Assembly (NCBI GenBank): GCA_946122785.1
Contig: CAMGYJ010000006.1
Coordinates: 3,498,538 to 3,562,537 of the forward strand
DNA: 64,000 nucleotides
Direction: 5' to 3'
DNA from: Linum tenue
Lineage: Eukaryota > Streptophyta > Magnoliopsida > Malpighiales > Linaceae
A program made the translations under genes and the position numbers. This document shows, one piece after another, positions 1 to 11,644 of the stretch (position 1 is the stretch's first letter; each line of letters opens with the position of its first letter). The notes below the pieces were generated by a model that was not told the DNA's origin, searched no databases, and saw only the letters and a list, made by a program, of their open reading frames with translations.

Positions 1-1349
1 ACCGTCACACAAGAAAGTGGCCAAGTGTAACCACCTACTAATGCGTAGTATAGCGGGTTTACTTATAAATGTCAACCCGGGTCCTAGGTGTGATGACTAC
101 TCCGTGAAAATCTTATTATTTAGCGGTTCAAGTGTAGTGAAGGTCTAACTAAACTAGCAAGCAAAAGCAGTGAAAGTTGTGTTCAAGTTGAGAGAGGTCA
201 CTCAGATATGAATCCCCCTAGACTGTAGTTAAGCCAGGTTGTAATTCACTAAGTTCAAGTTCAATAATAGTTATACCACGAGAGGTTCTTAGACAGTCTG
301 CAGTCTCGACTAAAGGTCTCCAGACCCTCTCAATCTGACTCCCCAGCGGGCGACTAACCTCCACCGGAGTAAACAGATTGAGGCCCTAACGAACCACACC
401 TCCTATACCGAAGTAAATCCGGTACAAAATAGTGAATTGACTCCTCGACTAAAGTCGTCAATTCACTACCTTCAATCAAGGGTGCTCTATCAACCTAGGC
501 AGATATTCTCTTTCTAGGTCAAAGCAGAAATAACAGGAATTTGATCAGGATTCATGTCATTCAGAAAATCAAACCTCAATTGAATATAATCAATATCAAT
601 GAATTCGTACTTGGGTTCATACAATCAGACATAACATACAAATCTAGGGTTCTTCATACCCAGGTGAGTGAGAGAGCTTACTCCATAGAGAGTGAAGGGA
701 AATCTAGCTCAGATGCAGAAACATGCTGTGAAGGATGAGTTTATGCTTCTGGTAATCAATCGGCACTTCTCCAAGCTTAAGTCGAGCTCCAATGGTGATG
801 AAGATCGATATAGGGCGCTTGGAGATTCTAGTTCGTCACTCTCTCTCTAGGTATCTCCTTTCTTTCTCTAAAACTCGGGACCCTTGTAAAATTGACCTTC
901 TTTCCCTCAAAAGGAAGCATATCGTGATCCCCGATCATAATACCCAGTCGGATATTTCAGCTGCTCCGCCGGGTATTTTGAAACGCAGCGTAGTGGGGAA
1001 AGGGAAATACTCGATCGAGGTTCAGAATACCCGATCGGGTATTTTAGCTATCCAGCCGAGACCCCTTCTGGAATTCTGGCGTTCAAAATGTGTAATCCCC
1101 AGCCTCCTCTTGCATTTTACCCGGTCGGTTATTTTAACTCCTGACAAGGTATTTTCTTCTCCAGCGCCCCTTCACTCTAGCGTCCTCCTTTTTTACCCGA
1201 AACTCGTTTCCACGCCTCCATATCAACGCCAAGTCCCTGAAATATGACATAAATGCACAACCTAGCGTGAAATCGCTTAAAACACGAGAATCAACTCTCA
1301 AAACGGCTCAAGAATGGAGGTATAAACATGTGCAATTAATAGTCTATCA
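1..1349 (-). repeat. 3' LTR of truncated Athila-like element C (cut by window start)
   Basis: Long terminal repeat in minus orientation. Its left part aligns by eye with the LTR starts at 1874, 10298 and 38719, and the window opens only about 12 bases inside it. The right end (AGTCTATCA) is followed by a reverse-complement polypurine tract. Where the other LTRs of this group carry GCACGGCCGTGC palindromes, this one carries copies of a different palindrome, AATACCCGATCGGGTATT (perfect copy at 1026-1043). Small reading frames inside it are incidental. Confidence 0.85.
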
Positions 1350-1868
1350 ATGCCCCCACACTTAACTGTTAGCTTGTCCCCAAGCAAAACTAACTCAAGT
1401 CTCAAACCAATGCAGCTCTCTAGACCTGTATAGCAACACACAACCCCGATCGTCGGTAAAGGATTTCCTAGATCATATAGCAGCTTACGAGGTCAACTAG
1501 TCTTCTAAGACATCCCCTATCTCTCTCAATGCGAGTACTAGACTCAAAACCAGGATCATGAGAAGCAGTGCAATTAAGACAGCCAGTTCATGGGTACCGG
1601 AGTGCCCTTTCACTTCATTCAACCACCAAGGACTCATTGTACCGGAGTGCCCTTTCACTTCATGTCAACCGTTGAAACCCCTTTTTGCACTTTCATTTTA
1701 CATTTCTCTTTTTTTGTTCATTCACTTTGCGGGGGTTCCAACTGCAGTCTTTTGTACGGTCGACCCTTATTAGTTGAGCAAGAGCAATTTCTGTACATCT
1801 GACACTCGCCAGAGTACTTCCTTTAACTCCTTTTCTTCAACTCGTGTGGAGGGTCAATGAAATAAGGG
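1350..1868 (-). other. Element C, 3' internal noncoding region, left part
   Basis: It starts with a polypurine tract (1352-1365, minus strand) and an imperfect hairpin around 1368-1390. The rest aligns in reverse complement with the 3' noncoding region of element B (about 17180-17690). The block continues at 11645 on the far side of element A, so A landed inside it. No coding capacity is seen. Confidence 0.75.
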
Positions 1869-1873
1869 GGGTC

Positions 1874-3290
1874 TGACTCACTCCTACTATCACTCTAGAA
1901 AATGGCCAAGTATAACCACTTCCTAAAGCGTAGTATAGCGGGTTTGGGTTTTAATGTCAACCCGGGTCCTAGATGTGATGACTACTCAGTGAATTCGTAT
2001 TATCTAGCAATGAAACTTTAGTGAAGTTCTAAACTAACAAGCAAGCAAAGTAACTAAAACGGTTGTTTTCAGGTTAAGAGAGGTCACCCGGATATGGTTC
2101 CCCCTAGTCTGCAGTTAAGCCGGATTGTAATTACCAAGTTCAATTTCTATGATAGTTATACTGCGGAAGGTTCTCAAACAGTCTGAAGTCTCGACTAAAG
2201 GTCTTCAGACCCTCTCAATCTGAGTCTCTAGCGGGCGACTAACCTCCACCGGAGTAAACAGATTGAGGCCCTATGAACAAAACCTCCACTACCGAATTGA
2301 ATTCGGTACAGAATAGCGAATTGGCTCCTCGACTAAAGTCACCAATTCGCCACCTTCGAATAAGGGTATTCTATCAACCTAGGCAGATATTCTCATTCTA
2401 GGTCAAAGCAGAAAACAACAGGAATTTGATCAGGATTCAAGTCATTCAAATCATTCAAACCTCAATCGAATATAATCATTCATAGAAACAGTACTGGGTT
2501 CATACAATCAAACCTAACATACAGAACTAGGGTTTCCCACACCCAGATGAATGGGAGAACTACTCCATGGAGAAAGAAGCAAAAGCAGAATCAGACGCGG
2601 AAATCATACTGTGAAGATGGATTTCTGCTCCTGGACGTTGAATCGGCACTTCTCCAAGCTCAAGCCAAGCTCCAATGGTGTTGAAGATTAAGCTAGGGCA
2701 CTTGGAGACTCTTGTTCGTCGCTTTCTCTCTCTAGGAAACCGCTCTGTCTCTCAAAAACCTCCAATCCCCTACTTTTGGCTCGGAATAGGCTTTAAAACC
2801 AGGATTTCCCGACTCGCACGGCCGTGCATATCACCATTCTGGCCGTGCGGCTCAAAACGCGGCGTACCATTAAGTCGAACTTCAGCCATCTTGCACGGCC
2901 AGGATTGCACTTTGCACGGCCATGCGGATTTCACTTGTGCCCGTGTTTGCTCTCGCACAATCCCGCACGGCCAAACTGGTCACTTGCACGGCCGTGCGGG
3001 TTTTCTGCTCTGCCGTGCGTGCTCTCGCACAATCCCGCACGGCCAAACTGGTCACTTTGCACGGCCGTGCGGGTTGTGGGTGTGCCCATGCGGCTTCCTC
3101 AGAACCTCGCCATGCGTCCGATCCTCGTCCAATCGACCTCAAACTCGCTCCCAAGCCTCCATTCACGTACTAGGACCTGAAATATCATAAACAAGCACAA
3201 CCTAGCGTGAAATCGGCCTAAAACACAAGAATCAATACCTCAAACGGAGTAAGAGCAGGGGTAAAAACATGTGTAACTAACGGTCTATAA
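1874..3290 (-). repeat. Element A 3' LTR
   Basis: About 1.42 kb, the partner of 10298-11639. It runs from TGACTCACTCC to GGTCTATAA; the last bases have mutated from the TATCA seen in the partner. It contains several GCACGGCCGTGC palindromes and one more copy of a 72-bp tandem unit (units begin near 2948 and 3020) than the partner LTR. Many short reading frames in it are by-products of this GC-rich repeat. Confidence 0.93.
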
Positions 3291-4544
3291 AACTCCCCAC
3301 ACTTAACCGTTTGCTTGTCCCCAAGCAAACCTATCTCAAACCAATGCAACTCTCCAGACCTCTGTAGCAACAAACAACCTCGATCGTAGGTAGAGGACTT
3401 CCTAGATCATTTAGCAACTTACGAGGTCAACCGACGCACAAGTCATCTCATAACTTCTTCGGCGAGAGCACTAGTCTCGAGTCAGCATCATGGCAAATAG
3501 TGAACAGAGGACAAATGAATCGTGGATGAGGAGACTCTCAAAAACAAAAGATCATGGACTCACATTTTTCAAGGTGCTCGATTTTCTTCTTGGAGATGGT
3601 TGGAACCCCTTTTCTTTCTTCTTTTTGCTTGTTTTTCTCTTTTTCTCTTTTTTTTTCCAAGGGTTCCAACCTGTTTTTGCAGAAAACGAGGGCTCCCACC
3701 TAGCAAAGGTTTTGCGGGAGCCCGGCTCTTACCGGCCATGCCAGGAGCAGTTGTCTCGAGCCTCGTGCGGGGGAAAGACATGTAAGGGGGCTGGAGGTAG
3801 TAGGTGGAAATTGAGAACGGATTCTCGTCTCCCCTTACACCCTTTCGCCCTATTCGCACGGGAGACGTCATTTTAAAGCACATTTTCGAGCACCTGTTAT
3901 TTCCAAAACATGATACAAGAGTCCATGACAGGCAGAGAGTCCACAACACCACACAATTTCAAGGGTCCTAAGATCACTAATTCACTCAATTAACCAACAC
4001 AATATGAAGAAGAAATGAGACGTCTTAAATGCATCAACATCCTCCATAGTGCTACACTACCTCCCTAGGTTGCAAATCACTACAGAGACTGTCAATTCAA
4101 AGCATACTGAGCAGGCAATTGCAAGGAACACGTACTTGGAGCCCTCAAATTTAAAAATTTGGACAGTGGACTAGGCTCCAAGCACACAAACAGATCAAAT
4201 GCAGTCAAAAGATAAACATCCCCCCACACTTAAGATCGACATTTCCCTCAATGGAGAAGAGGGAAGGAAAGGGGAACGATGTTACCGGTATGCACGGACT
4301 GCAGGAGACTGGAAATGGACCAGTCGGGAACACAGCACAGCTCAAGGGGAACAGAAGAGCTCAACCAGAATATGTTAGGTCCAATGTCAGCCCAATAAGA
4401 CATCATCCAGAACAAAGGAAACAAACCAAAACCAAACCAAATCGCAATCCGACTCGAAACAAAACAAATAGATGAAAACCATGGTGGGGTTGCCTCCCCA
4501 CAAGCGCTTCTTTACCGTCTTTTAGCTGGACGCCCATGGCGGAA
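3291..4544 (-). other. Element A 3' noncoding module with two polypurine tracts
   Basis: Noncoding stretch between integrase and 3' LTR. The terminal polypurine tract is at about 3293-3305 (minus strand AAGTGTGGGGAG) beside a perfect hairpin at 3309-3330 (stem GTTTGCTTG, loop four bases). A second tract, TTAAGTGTGGGGGGATG on the minus strand, lies at 4217-4233 just after the pol stop. The part around 4020-4150 matches the same region of elements B and C. No gene is seen. Confidence 0.75.
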
Positions 4545-5435
4545 CTAAGGGTCCGCGATTTCCACTACCAACTCCGCACGTTCGACCTCGTCTCCCAGGT
4601 AGAGCTTGAGACGATGGCCATTCACTTTAAACGGCTCAGTCTGCGGGTTGGCAATCTCGATTGTGCCATACGGAACACCTGTGTGACCGTGAACGGTCCA
4701 GACCACCGAGAGCGGAGTTTTCCAGGAAAGAGCTTCAGGCGAGAGTTATAAAGGAGAACTCGATCACCAACCTGGAACTCTTTCGGACCCCGCAATCGTA
4801 CATCGTGTAGGCTCTTAGTGCGCTCCTTGTACAGCTTGGTGTTCTCATAGGCGTGGTAACGCCACTCTTCCAGCTCCAACATCTGCATTTTTCGCTCGAT
4901 ACCTGCAACACGAACATCCAAGTTGAGCAGCTTAAGGGCCCAGAAGGCCTTGTGCTCTAGCTCCACGGGCAAATGGCATGCCTTTCCATAGACAAGCCGG
5001 TACGGTGAAGTACCAATGGGTGTCTTGTAGGCAGTGCGATACGCCCAGAGAGCATCATCGAGCTTGGTGGACCAATCCTTGCGGGACTGATCCACCGTCT
5101 TCTCCAAGATCCGCTTGAGCTCCCGGTTCGTCAGCTCGGCCTGGCCACTGGTCTGGGGATGATAGGCCACGGACACCTTGTGAGTCACACCATAGCGAGA
5201 CAGTAGTTTATCAAATTGGCCCTGGAAATGGGTGCCTCTATCGCTTATGATGGCTCTAGGTGTCCCGAACCGGGAGAATAGCTGCTTCAAAAAACCACAA
5301 ACACGTCTAGCATCATTGGTGGGCAAAGCTTGCGCCTCAGCCCACCTAGAGACGTAGTCAACAGCAACCAGAATATAGGTGTTACCAAAGGATGGAGGGA
5401 AGGGGCCCATGAAGTCGATACCCCAGACATCAAAA
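4545..5435 (-). pseudogene. Element A integrase (frameshifted)
   Basis: This is the integrase core and C-terminal part of the pol polyprotein, which inserts the cDNA copy into the host chromosome. The main frame (4622-5410) shows the catalytic triad in [14 protein letters not shown] and the Glu of TSGQAELTN, then a GPF module (RWSGPFTV). A one-base shift near 5435 separates it from the H2C2 finger upstream. Another near 4680 knocks out the tail, whose true frame ends at a stop at 4545. No chromodomain follows, as expected for Athila-type elements. As it stands it cannot yield a full enzyme. Confidence 0.88.
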
Positions 5436-7510
5436 ATTCACAAGTTATAAACACATTCTGGGGCATCTCATCACGGGCAGAGATGTTACCTGACCTCTGG
5501 CATCGGTCGCACCTGCGTGCGAAGGCGTCTGCATCCTTGAAGAGTGTGGGCCAGTAAAAGCCCGACTGGAGCACCTTCCTCGCCGTGCGGTTACCTCCGT
5601 GATGACCGCCAGTAGGTCCCTCATGACAGTGAGATAGAATGCCCTCCATCTCACTCTCCATAACACAACGACGGATGATCCCGTCGGCTCCGATCCGAAA
5701 AAGATGAGGGTCATCCCAGAAGTAGTACTTCAGATCGGAGAAAAACTTCCTCTTGGCGTGAGTTGCCATCCCCTTGGGCAGCTGCTGGCCCACCAAATAG
5801 TTTGCAAAATCAGAGTACCAGGGGGTGACACTCTCCACCAAGCACATCATCATCAACCTCTCATCTGGGAAGGAGTCGTCAATCTCCTCCACGAGGTTGT
5901 CCGTAGGAGGTGCGTCCAACCGGGAGAGGTGATCCGCTACAACATTCTCTGCTCCCTTCTTGTCTCGGATCTCAATATCAAACTCCTGTAGCAGTAAGAT
6001 CCATCGTATGAGCCGAGGCTTGGCATCGGCCTTGCTCATCAGGTATCTAATCGCGGAGTGATCTGTGTACACGGTCACATGGGACAAGACCAGATAGGGG
6101 CGAAACTTATCGAAGGCAAACACCACTGCAAGCAGCTCCTTCTCTGTGGTGGTGTAGTTCTCCTGGGCATCATTCAGAGTCTTCGAGGCGTAGTAGATAG
6201 GTCGGAAGTGTTGATCTCGCCTCTGCCCCAGAACAGCTCCAACAGCAAAATCGCTGGCGTCGCACATCAGCTCAAATGGTAAGGACCAGTCTGGGACAAC
6301 CATGATAGGAGCCTGGGTGAGCTTCTCCTTCAAGGTGGTGAACGCCGCTGTGCAAGCATCAGTGAACAGGAAGGGGGCATCCTTCTCTAGAAGCTTGGTC
6401 AGGGGCAGGGCGATCTTCGAGAAATCCTTGATGAACCGCCTGTAGAAACCTGCATGGCCAAGAAAACTCCGGATCCCCTTTACAGATGTAGGAGGAGGCA
6501 GCTTGCTGATAGTCTCGATCTTTGCTCTGTCCACCTCAATCCCCATCTTGGAGATCTTATGCCCAAGAACTATGCCTTCTCGAACCATGAAGTGACACTT
6601 CTCCCAACTCAGTGCCAGGTTCGTTTCTTCACACCGTTTAAGAACAAGTTCCAGGTTATGGAGACAGTGAGAGAAAGAGTCGCCATAAACCGAGAAGTCG
6701 TCCATAAACACCTCCATGATCTCGCCGACCAGACGGTCAAAGATGGCGAGCATGCAGCGCTGAAAAGTGGCTGGGGCGTTGCATAGCCCGAATGGAATCC
6801 TCCGGTAAGCAAATGTGCCGAAGGGGCAAGTGAAAGTGGTCTTCGCCTGGTCCTCCGGTGCTATAGGGATCTGAAAGTACCCGGACATCCCATCCAAGAA
6901 GCAGTAGAACTCGTGCCCTGCCAACCTCTCTAGCATCTGATCAATGAACGGCAGCGGGAAATGGTCCTTCCGAGTGGCGTCGTTGAGACGCCGGTAGTCG
7001 ATGCACACACGGTACCCAGTCACCGTGCGCATCGGAATGAGCTCGTTCTTCTCATTAGGCACCACGGTCATCCCACCCTTTTTGGGTACCACCTGGGTGG
7101 GACTGACCCACTCGCTGTCAGAAATGGCGAAGATGATCCCCGCGTCCATTAGCTTCACGATCTCTGCCCGAACCACAGCCTCCAGGTTCGGCGTCAATCT
7201 CCTCTGCGGCTGCCTCACTGGCCGCATCTCATCCTCCAGCAGTATCCGGTGTGAGCAAAAGGAGGGGCTGATTCCCCGGATATCTGTGATCTTCCATGCC
7301 AAAGCTCGCTCGTACTGCTTCAGCAAGGCCACCAGTCTGGTCTTCTGCTCGGGTGTGAGGGTCGAGCTGATGATGACTGGCAGCTTATTCCCCTCCCGGA
7401 GAAATGCATACTCCAAATGAGGAGGGAGGGGCTTAAGCTCCAGCTCTGGTGGTTCCTCCAAGGAGGTGGTGATGCGAGTGGAGGATGAGATCGGTTTAAA
7501 ACAGCCTGTC
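5436..7510 (-). pseudogene. Element A reverse transcriptase, RNase H and integrase zinc finger
   Basis: This is the polymerase part of pol; it copies the element RNA to DNA and removes the RNA strand. It lies in the open frame 5287-7584, whose first 30 or so residues are out-of-frame sequence. RT spans roughly residues 150-330, with [25 protein letters not shown] and the active site FMDD (about 293-296). RNase H follows with [12 protein letters not shown] and TDHSAIRYL. The end is an integrase H2C2 finger (HCHEG, HHGG, CDRCQ). This long stretch has no internal stop. The break from protease lies near 7500 and that to the integrase core near 5435. Confidence 0.93.
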
Positions 7511-8137
7511 GCCCTCCAAGAAGGGGCCACTCTCCAACGCGGCCAACTGCTCCGCCAGCTGCGGCTCCTGCGATGCCTGCTCACCTAGCAAAATACAACG
7601 CTCAAGAGCATCATCAGTACCCGCACTTGTTATGGCGAGTGCGGTCTCAAAGTCAGTAAGCACATCACAGTAATCTATGTCATCATGCAAATGAGAGTGC
7701 TTCCCATTCTCAGACACAGAAAAGGTAGCTTGTTCATCACCGGCACGCAGAATCAATTTACCACTATGCACATCAATAAGCGCCTTGGCGGTGGCGAGAA
7801 ACGGTCTACCCAAAATCAAAGGCACATCCACATCCTCATTTATATCCAAAATAACAAAATCAACAGGATATGTGAATGCACCAACATTAACAAGCAAGTC
7901 CTCAATGATACCCCTAGGATGCACGATAGAACGATCAGCTAACTGAATGCTCATCCTAGTAGCTCTAGGTTCACCTAGGTCTAGCTTCTTAAACAGTTTA
8001 TAGGGCATGACATTTATACTAGCGCCTAGGTCCGCCAAGGACTTTCCTACAGCATGCTGCCAATAACAAGAGGGATAGTGAAACTCCCTGGGTCTTTGCG
8101 CTTCTCGGGCAGCTTGTTCTGCAGGATAGCAGAACAC
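7496..8137 (-). pseudogene. Element A aspartic protease region
   Basis: Retroviral-type aspartic protease that would cleave the polyprotein. The active-site region reads SLADLGASINVMPY, the Athila-type variant with DLGAS in place of DTGS. The flap and C-terminal part end in VPLILGRPFLATA, a typical retropepsin ending. The first 90 bases overlap the end of gag in another frame: a one-base loss near 8055 sends gag to an early stop. A second shift near 7500 separates the protease from RT. In an intact relative all three would probably form one reading frame. Confidence 0.85.
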
Positions 8138-10149
8138 TCCTCGCTGAGCATCACTGTCGAAAGATCCCCAAGTTTCTTCTTGTTGGTGAGGAGGTCTTTC
8201 ATAAAATTGGCATACTTGGGCATCTTCGACAGTGCCTCCACGAACGGCATGCTGATGTTGACCTGCTTCAACATTGCCATGAACTTGGCAAACTCTGTCT
8301 CCAGCCTGTCTTTATGAAGTCTAGTGGGGAAGGGCAGCTGGGGTGTATGCTCCTTAACCACAGGTTGTGGCTTGGGAGCAGGTGCTGCGCTGCCTTCAGC
8401 CACTTGTGCAGTATCAGCTGGAGGTGTTGAAGCAGGTAGTGGTTCGTCTCGTCTGGGCTGGGCAGGAGCAGCATATGTGGTCTTACCACTCCTGGTGGTG
8501 ATGGCATGGGCGGTCTCTTGAGGGTCGCGAGGATTGGGAACAGTGGTGGCAGGCAGAGTCCCCGGTGCCCTGGTAGTGTTCTGGCGAGCTAAGCTCCCAA
8601 TCTGGTGCTTGAGATCCTGCAGAATGGCACCTTGGTTTCTCTGGCCTGCCTCCAGGTTTCTCTGGCCTGCCTCCAGTGAGGCTATTGTCTGATCCATCCT
8701 CGTGAAATTCGCCTGACTAGTGGTCATGAATGCCTGCAATATATTCTTCAGATCAGCCATCTGAGTATCTGGAGCTGCGGCTGCTGGAGGCTGGGCATAC
8801 TGGCGCTGGGGCTGCTGGAATTGCTGCCCCTGCCTAGGCTGGTAGGGCTGCTGCTGTGGTGGGGGCCCCTGCCTAACCTGGAAGGAATGCATCTGCTGAA
8901 AACCACCTGCTGGTGCTGGGAAACCAGGTGGTTTGTTGGTGTTGCTGCTCCAGGCAAAGTTAGGATGCTGGCGCCATCCCTCATTGTAGGTATTGCTGTA
9001 TGGGTCCAGGCGCTGAGCATTGGTGATGAAGTCCACCTGCTCTTGGGGAGTAGAGGACTCCCTCATAGACTGACAATCCTCCACCAGGTGATTTGGGCTC
9101 TCACACCACTGACACTGAGCTACTGGAGGCGTAGCTACACCTCGGCCCGGAAGGAGACTGTTAGGCTGCTTCAATGTCTGCACCAACTCAGCCACCTGCT
9201 GCTCTAACCCGGACCTGGCCTCCATAGCATGCACACCCCGGTCTCGGGAATTCCTGCCTCTGTTGTTCTGCCCCCAGGAATGGTCTCGGGCAGCCAAGGT
9301 ACTGATCATCTGGTTCAGCTCGGGTGGAGTCTTGGTAAGGATATCCCCTCCTGGGCAGAGAGATTCGATCACCCTCTGGCTGTCTGGAGTGAGGGCGCTG
9401 TAGAAGTTCCCTACTGTGAAAGCATCGCTGAAGCCATGATGGGGACACTGCCAGAAGTATCCCATGTACCGCACCCATGCATCACGAAGGGACTCATCTG
9501 GCTCTTGGCGGAAGTGAGTGATCTCCCGTTGAATCTCTGTAGTCTTCGATGCCGGATAGTACCGGTGCACGAACTTGTCAGCCAGATCGTCCCAAGAAGT
9601 GATGGACAATGGGGGATGGGTCTCCAACCACCTCTTAGCATTCCCCGCCAGAGAATGGGGGAAGAGGTGAAGGCGGATTGCATCATCCGGAACACCATTC
9701 AGCTTGAACCCGTTCGTCAGCTGCAGAAAACGGGAAAGGTGTGCCTGGGCTTCCTCATCCTTCAAGCCATGGAACTGGATAGAGGATGTGATGAGCTGAA
9801 TCCAGCATGGCTTAATCTCGAAGTTATTTGCAGGAATGGGCGGATAGAGGATGACCGGGCGGATGTCAGCAATCCGTGGAGTATAGTAGTACTCCAAGGT
9901 GGGACCCGGTGGTGGTGGATGATGATGGCCAGCTCCCTGGGGGTTTGGGTCGTTCCCCAGGATCTGGTTCTGAGGAGGTGGGTTCTGATCGCCTTCCATC
10001 TCGTACTCGTCCTCGGAGTCGCTGCTCAATTGGCCGTCTCTGCGCTCCACCATAGCCAGTCTAGCTCGCTGTTGTTTCCGAAGTTGTTTGCAGGTGCGCT
10101 CAATCTCAGGATTCAACGGCAGTAAACCTCCCGACTGGCTACGGGTCAT
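8047..10149 (-). CDS. Element A Gag
   Basis: Structural capsid protein of the particle, about 680 genuine residues. A basic, Gln-rich start is followed by an acidic and Pro-rich segment. The retrotransposon gag domain lies at about 140-260 (LAGNAKRWLETHP, WDDLADKFVHRYYP, LRDAWVRY). A CCHC zinc knuckle sits at about 346-359 (CQWCESPNHLVEDC), then a long Gln/Pro-rich tail that repeats LEAGQRN. The start at 10149 fits, lying about 125 bases inside the PBS. The last few residues, after FTIPLVIG, arise from the frameshift near 8055. Confidence 0.93.
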   Translation of the reverse strand: MTRSQSGGLLPLNPEIERTCKQLRKQQRARLAMVERRDGQLSSDSEDEYEMEGDQNPPPQNQILGNDPNPQGAGHHHPPPPGPTLEYYYTPRIADIRPVILYPPIPANNFEIKPCWIQLITSSIQFHGLKDEEAQAHLSRFLQLTNGFKLNGVPDDAIRLHLFPHSLAGNAKRWLETHPPLSITSWDDLADKFVHRYYPASKTTEIQREITHFRQEPDESLRDAWVRYMGYFWQCPHHGFSDAFTVGNFYSALTPDSQRVIESLCPGGDILTKTPPELNQMISTLAARDHSWGQNNRGRNSRDRGVHAMEARSGLEQQVAELVQTLKQPNSLLPGRGVATPPVAQCQWCESPNHLVEDCQSMRESSTPQEQVDFITNAQRLDPYSNTYNEGWRQHPNFAWSSNTNKPPGFPAPAGGFQQMHSFQVRQGPPPQQQPYQPRQGQQFQQPQRQYAQPPAAAAPDTQMADLKNILQAFMTTSQANFTRMDQTIASLEAGQRNLEAGQRNQGAILQDLKHQIGSLARQNTTRAPGTLPATTVPNPRDPQETAHAITTRSGKTTYAAPAQPRRDEPLPASTPPADTAQVAEGSAAPAPKPQPVVKEHTPQLPFPTRLHKDRLETEFAKFMAMLKQVNISMPFVEALSKMPKYANFMKDLLTNKKKLGDLSTVMLSEECSAILQNKLPEKRKDPGSFTIPLVIGSML

Positions 10150-10274
10150 GCACTATCTGCACACAATCAAGCAATGCAAACCCGTGAAGGCACAAGTGGG
10201 AAAGAAGAAACACTCAGTGCGAAAATGAAAGTGCTAAAGTAACAGAAATCACTTTTCTTCAACAACCTAGCCTT

Positions 10275-10291
10275 CCCCGGCAACGGCGCCA
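10275..10291 (-). other. Element A primer binding site (tRNA-Asp type)
   Basis: The plus strand reads CCCCGGCAACGGCGCCA, identical to the 3' end of plant tRNA-Asp(GTC) as I remember it, so on the element strand it pairs with that tRNA to prime reverse transcription. It lies six bases from the LTR edge at 10298. No tRNA body precedes it, so this is not a tRNA gene. Confidence 0.88.
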
Positions 10292-10297
10292 AAAACT

Positions 10298-11639
10298 TGA
10301 CTCACTCCTACTGTCACTCTAGAAAATGGCCAAGTATAACCACTTCCTAAAGCGTAGTATATCGGGTTTGGGTTTTAATGTCAACCCGGGTCCTAGATGT
10401 GATGACTACTCAGTGAATTCGTATTATCTAGCAATGAAACTTTAGTGAAGTTCTAAACTAACAAGCAAGCAAAGTAACTAAAACGGTTGTTTTCAGGTTA
10501 AGAGAGGTCACCCGGATATGGTTCCCCCTAGTCTGCAGTTAAGCCGGATTGTAATTACCAAGTTCAATTTCTATGATAGTTATACTGCGGAAGGTTCTCA
10601 AATAGTCTGAAGTCTCGACTAAAGGTCTTCAGACCCTCTCAATCTGAGTCTCTAGCGGGCGACTAACCTCCACCGGAGTAAACAGATTGAGGCCCTATGA
10701 ACAAAACCTCCACTACCGAATTGAATTCGGTACAGAATAGCGAATTGGCTCCTCGACTAAAGTCACCAATTCGCCACCTTCGAATAAGGGTACTCTATCA
10801 ACCTAGGCAGATATTCTCATTCTAGGTCAAAGCAGAAACAACAGGAATTTGATCAGGATTCAAGTCATTCAATCATTCAAACCTCAATCGAATATAATCA
10901 ATTCATAGAAACAGTACTTGGGTTCATATAATCAAACCTAACATACAGAACTAGGGTTTCCCACACCCAGATGAATGGGAGAACTACTCCATGGAGAAAG
11001 AAGCAAAAGCAGAATCAGACACGGAAATCATACTGTGAAGATGGATTTCTGCTCCTGGACGTTGAATCGGCACTTCTCCAAGCTCAAGCCAAGCTCCAAT
11101 GGTGTTGAAGATTAAGCTAGGGCACTTGGAGACTCTTGTTCGTCGCTTTATCTCTCTAGGAACCGCTCTGTCTCTCAAAAACTCCAATCCCCTACTTTTG
11201 GCTCGGAATAGGCTTTAAAACCAGGATTTCCCGACTCGCACGGCCGTGCATATCACCATTCTGGCCGTGCGGCTCAAAACGCGGCGTACCATTAAGTCGA
11301 ACTTCAGCCATCTTGCACGGCCAGGATTGCACTTTGCACGGCCGTGCGGATTTCACTTGTGCCCGTGTTTGCTCTCGCACAATCCCGCACGGCCAAACTG
11401 GTCACTTGCACGGCCGTGCGGGTTGTGGGTGTGCCCGTGCGGCTTCCTCAGAACCTCGCCATGCGTCCGATCCTCGTCCAATCGACCTCAAACTCGCTCC
11501 CAAGCCTCCATTCACGTACTAGGACCTGAAATATCATAAACAAGCACAACCTAGCGTGAAATCGGCCTAAAACACAAGAATCAATACCTCAAACGGAGTA
11601 AGAGCAGGGGTAAAAACATATGTAACTAACGGTCTATCA
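10298..11639 (-). repeat. Element A 5' LTR
   Basis: About 1.34 kb, from TGACTCACTCC to GGTCTATCA on the plus strand, followed by duplication GGGTC at 11640-11644. It is nearly identical to 1874-3290 apart from scattered changes and one missing 72-bp unit in the palindrome block. It should hold the promoter for the minus-strand transcript; I could not place a clear TATA box. Confidence 0.93.
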
Positions 11640-11644
11640 GGGTC

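Larger units (their letters stand above)
1874..11639 (-). mobile_element. Element A: full-length Athila-like Ty3/gypsy retrotransposon
   Basis: About 9.8 kb on the minus strand, flanked by the direct duplication GGGTC at 1869-1873 and 11640-11644. The order is 5' LTR (10298-11639), PBS matching tRNA-Asp, gag, protease, RT-RNase H, integrase, an internal polypurine tract, a noncoding module, the terminal polypurine tract and the 3' LTR (1874-3290). Integrase has no chromodomain, and the RT sequence looks like the Athila lineage. The frames are broken at about 8055, 7500, 5435 and 4680 by small indels but hold few stops, so it is fairly young yet probably dead. It inserted into element C. Confidence 0.93.

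Noticed and set aside
2675..3190. 171-codon frame and overlapping frames on both strands in the LTR
   Set aside because: They arise from GC-rich palindrome repeats in a noncoding LTR; related frames occur in every LTR copy with indels that shift them.
9229..10125. 298-codon plus-strand frame
   Set aside because: It is antisense to the well-supported gag of element A.
10275..10291. tRNA-Asp 3' end sequence
   Set aside because: Only the acceptor end is present, six bases from an LTR edge; it is the primer binding site of element A, not a tRNA gene.
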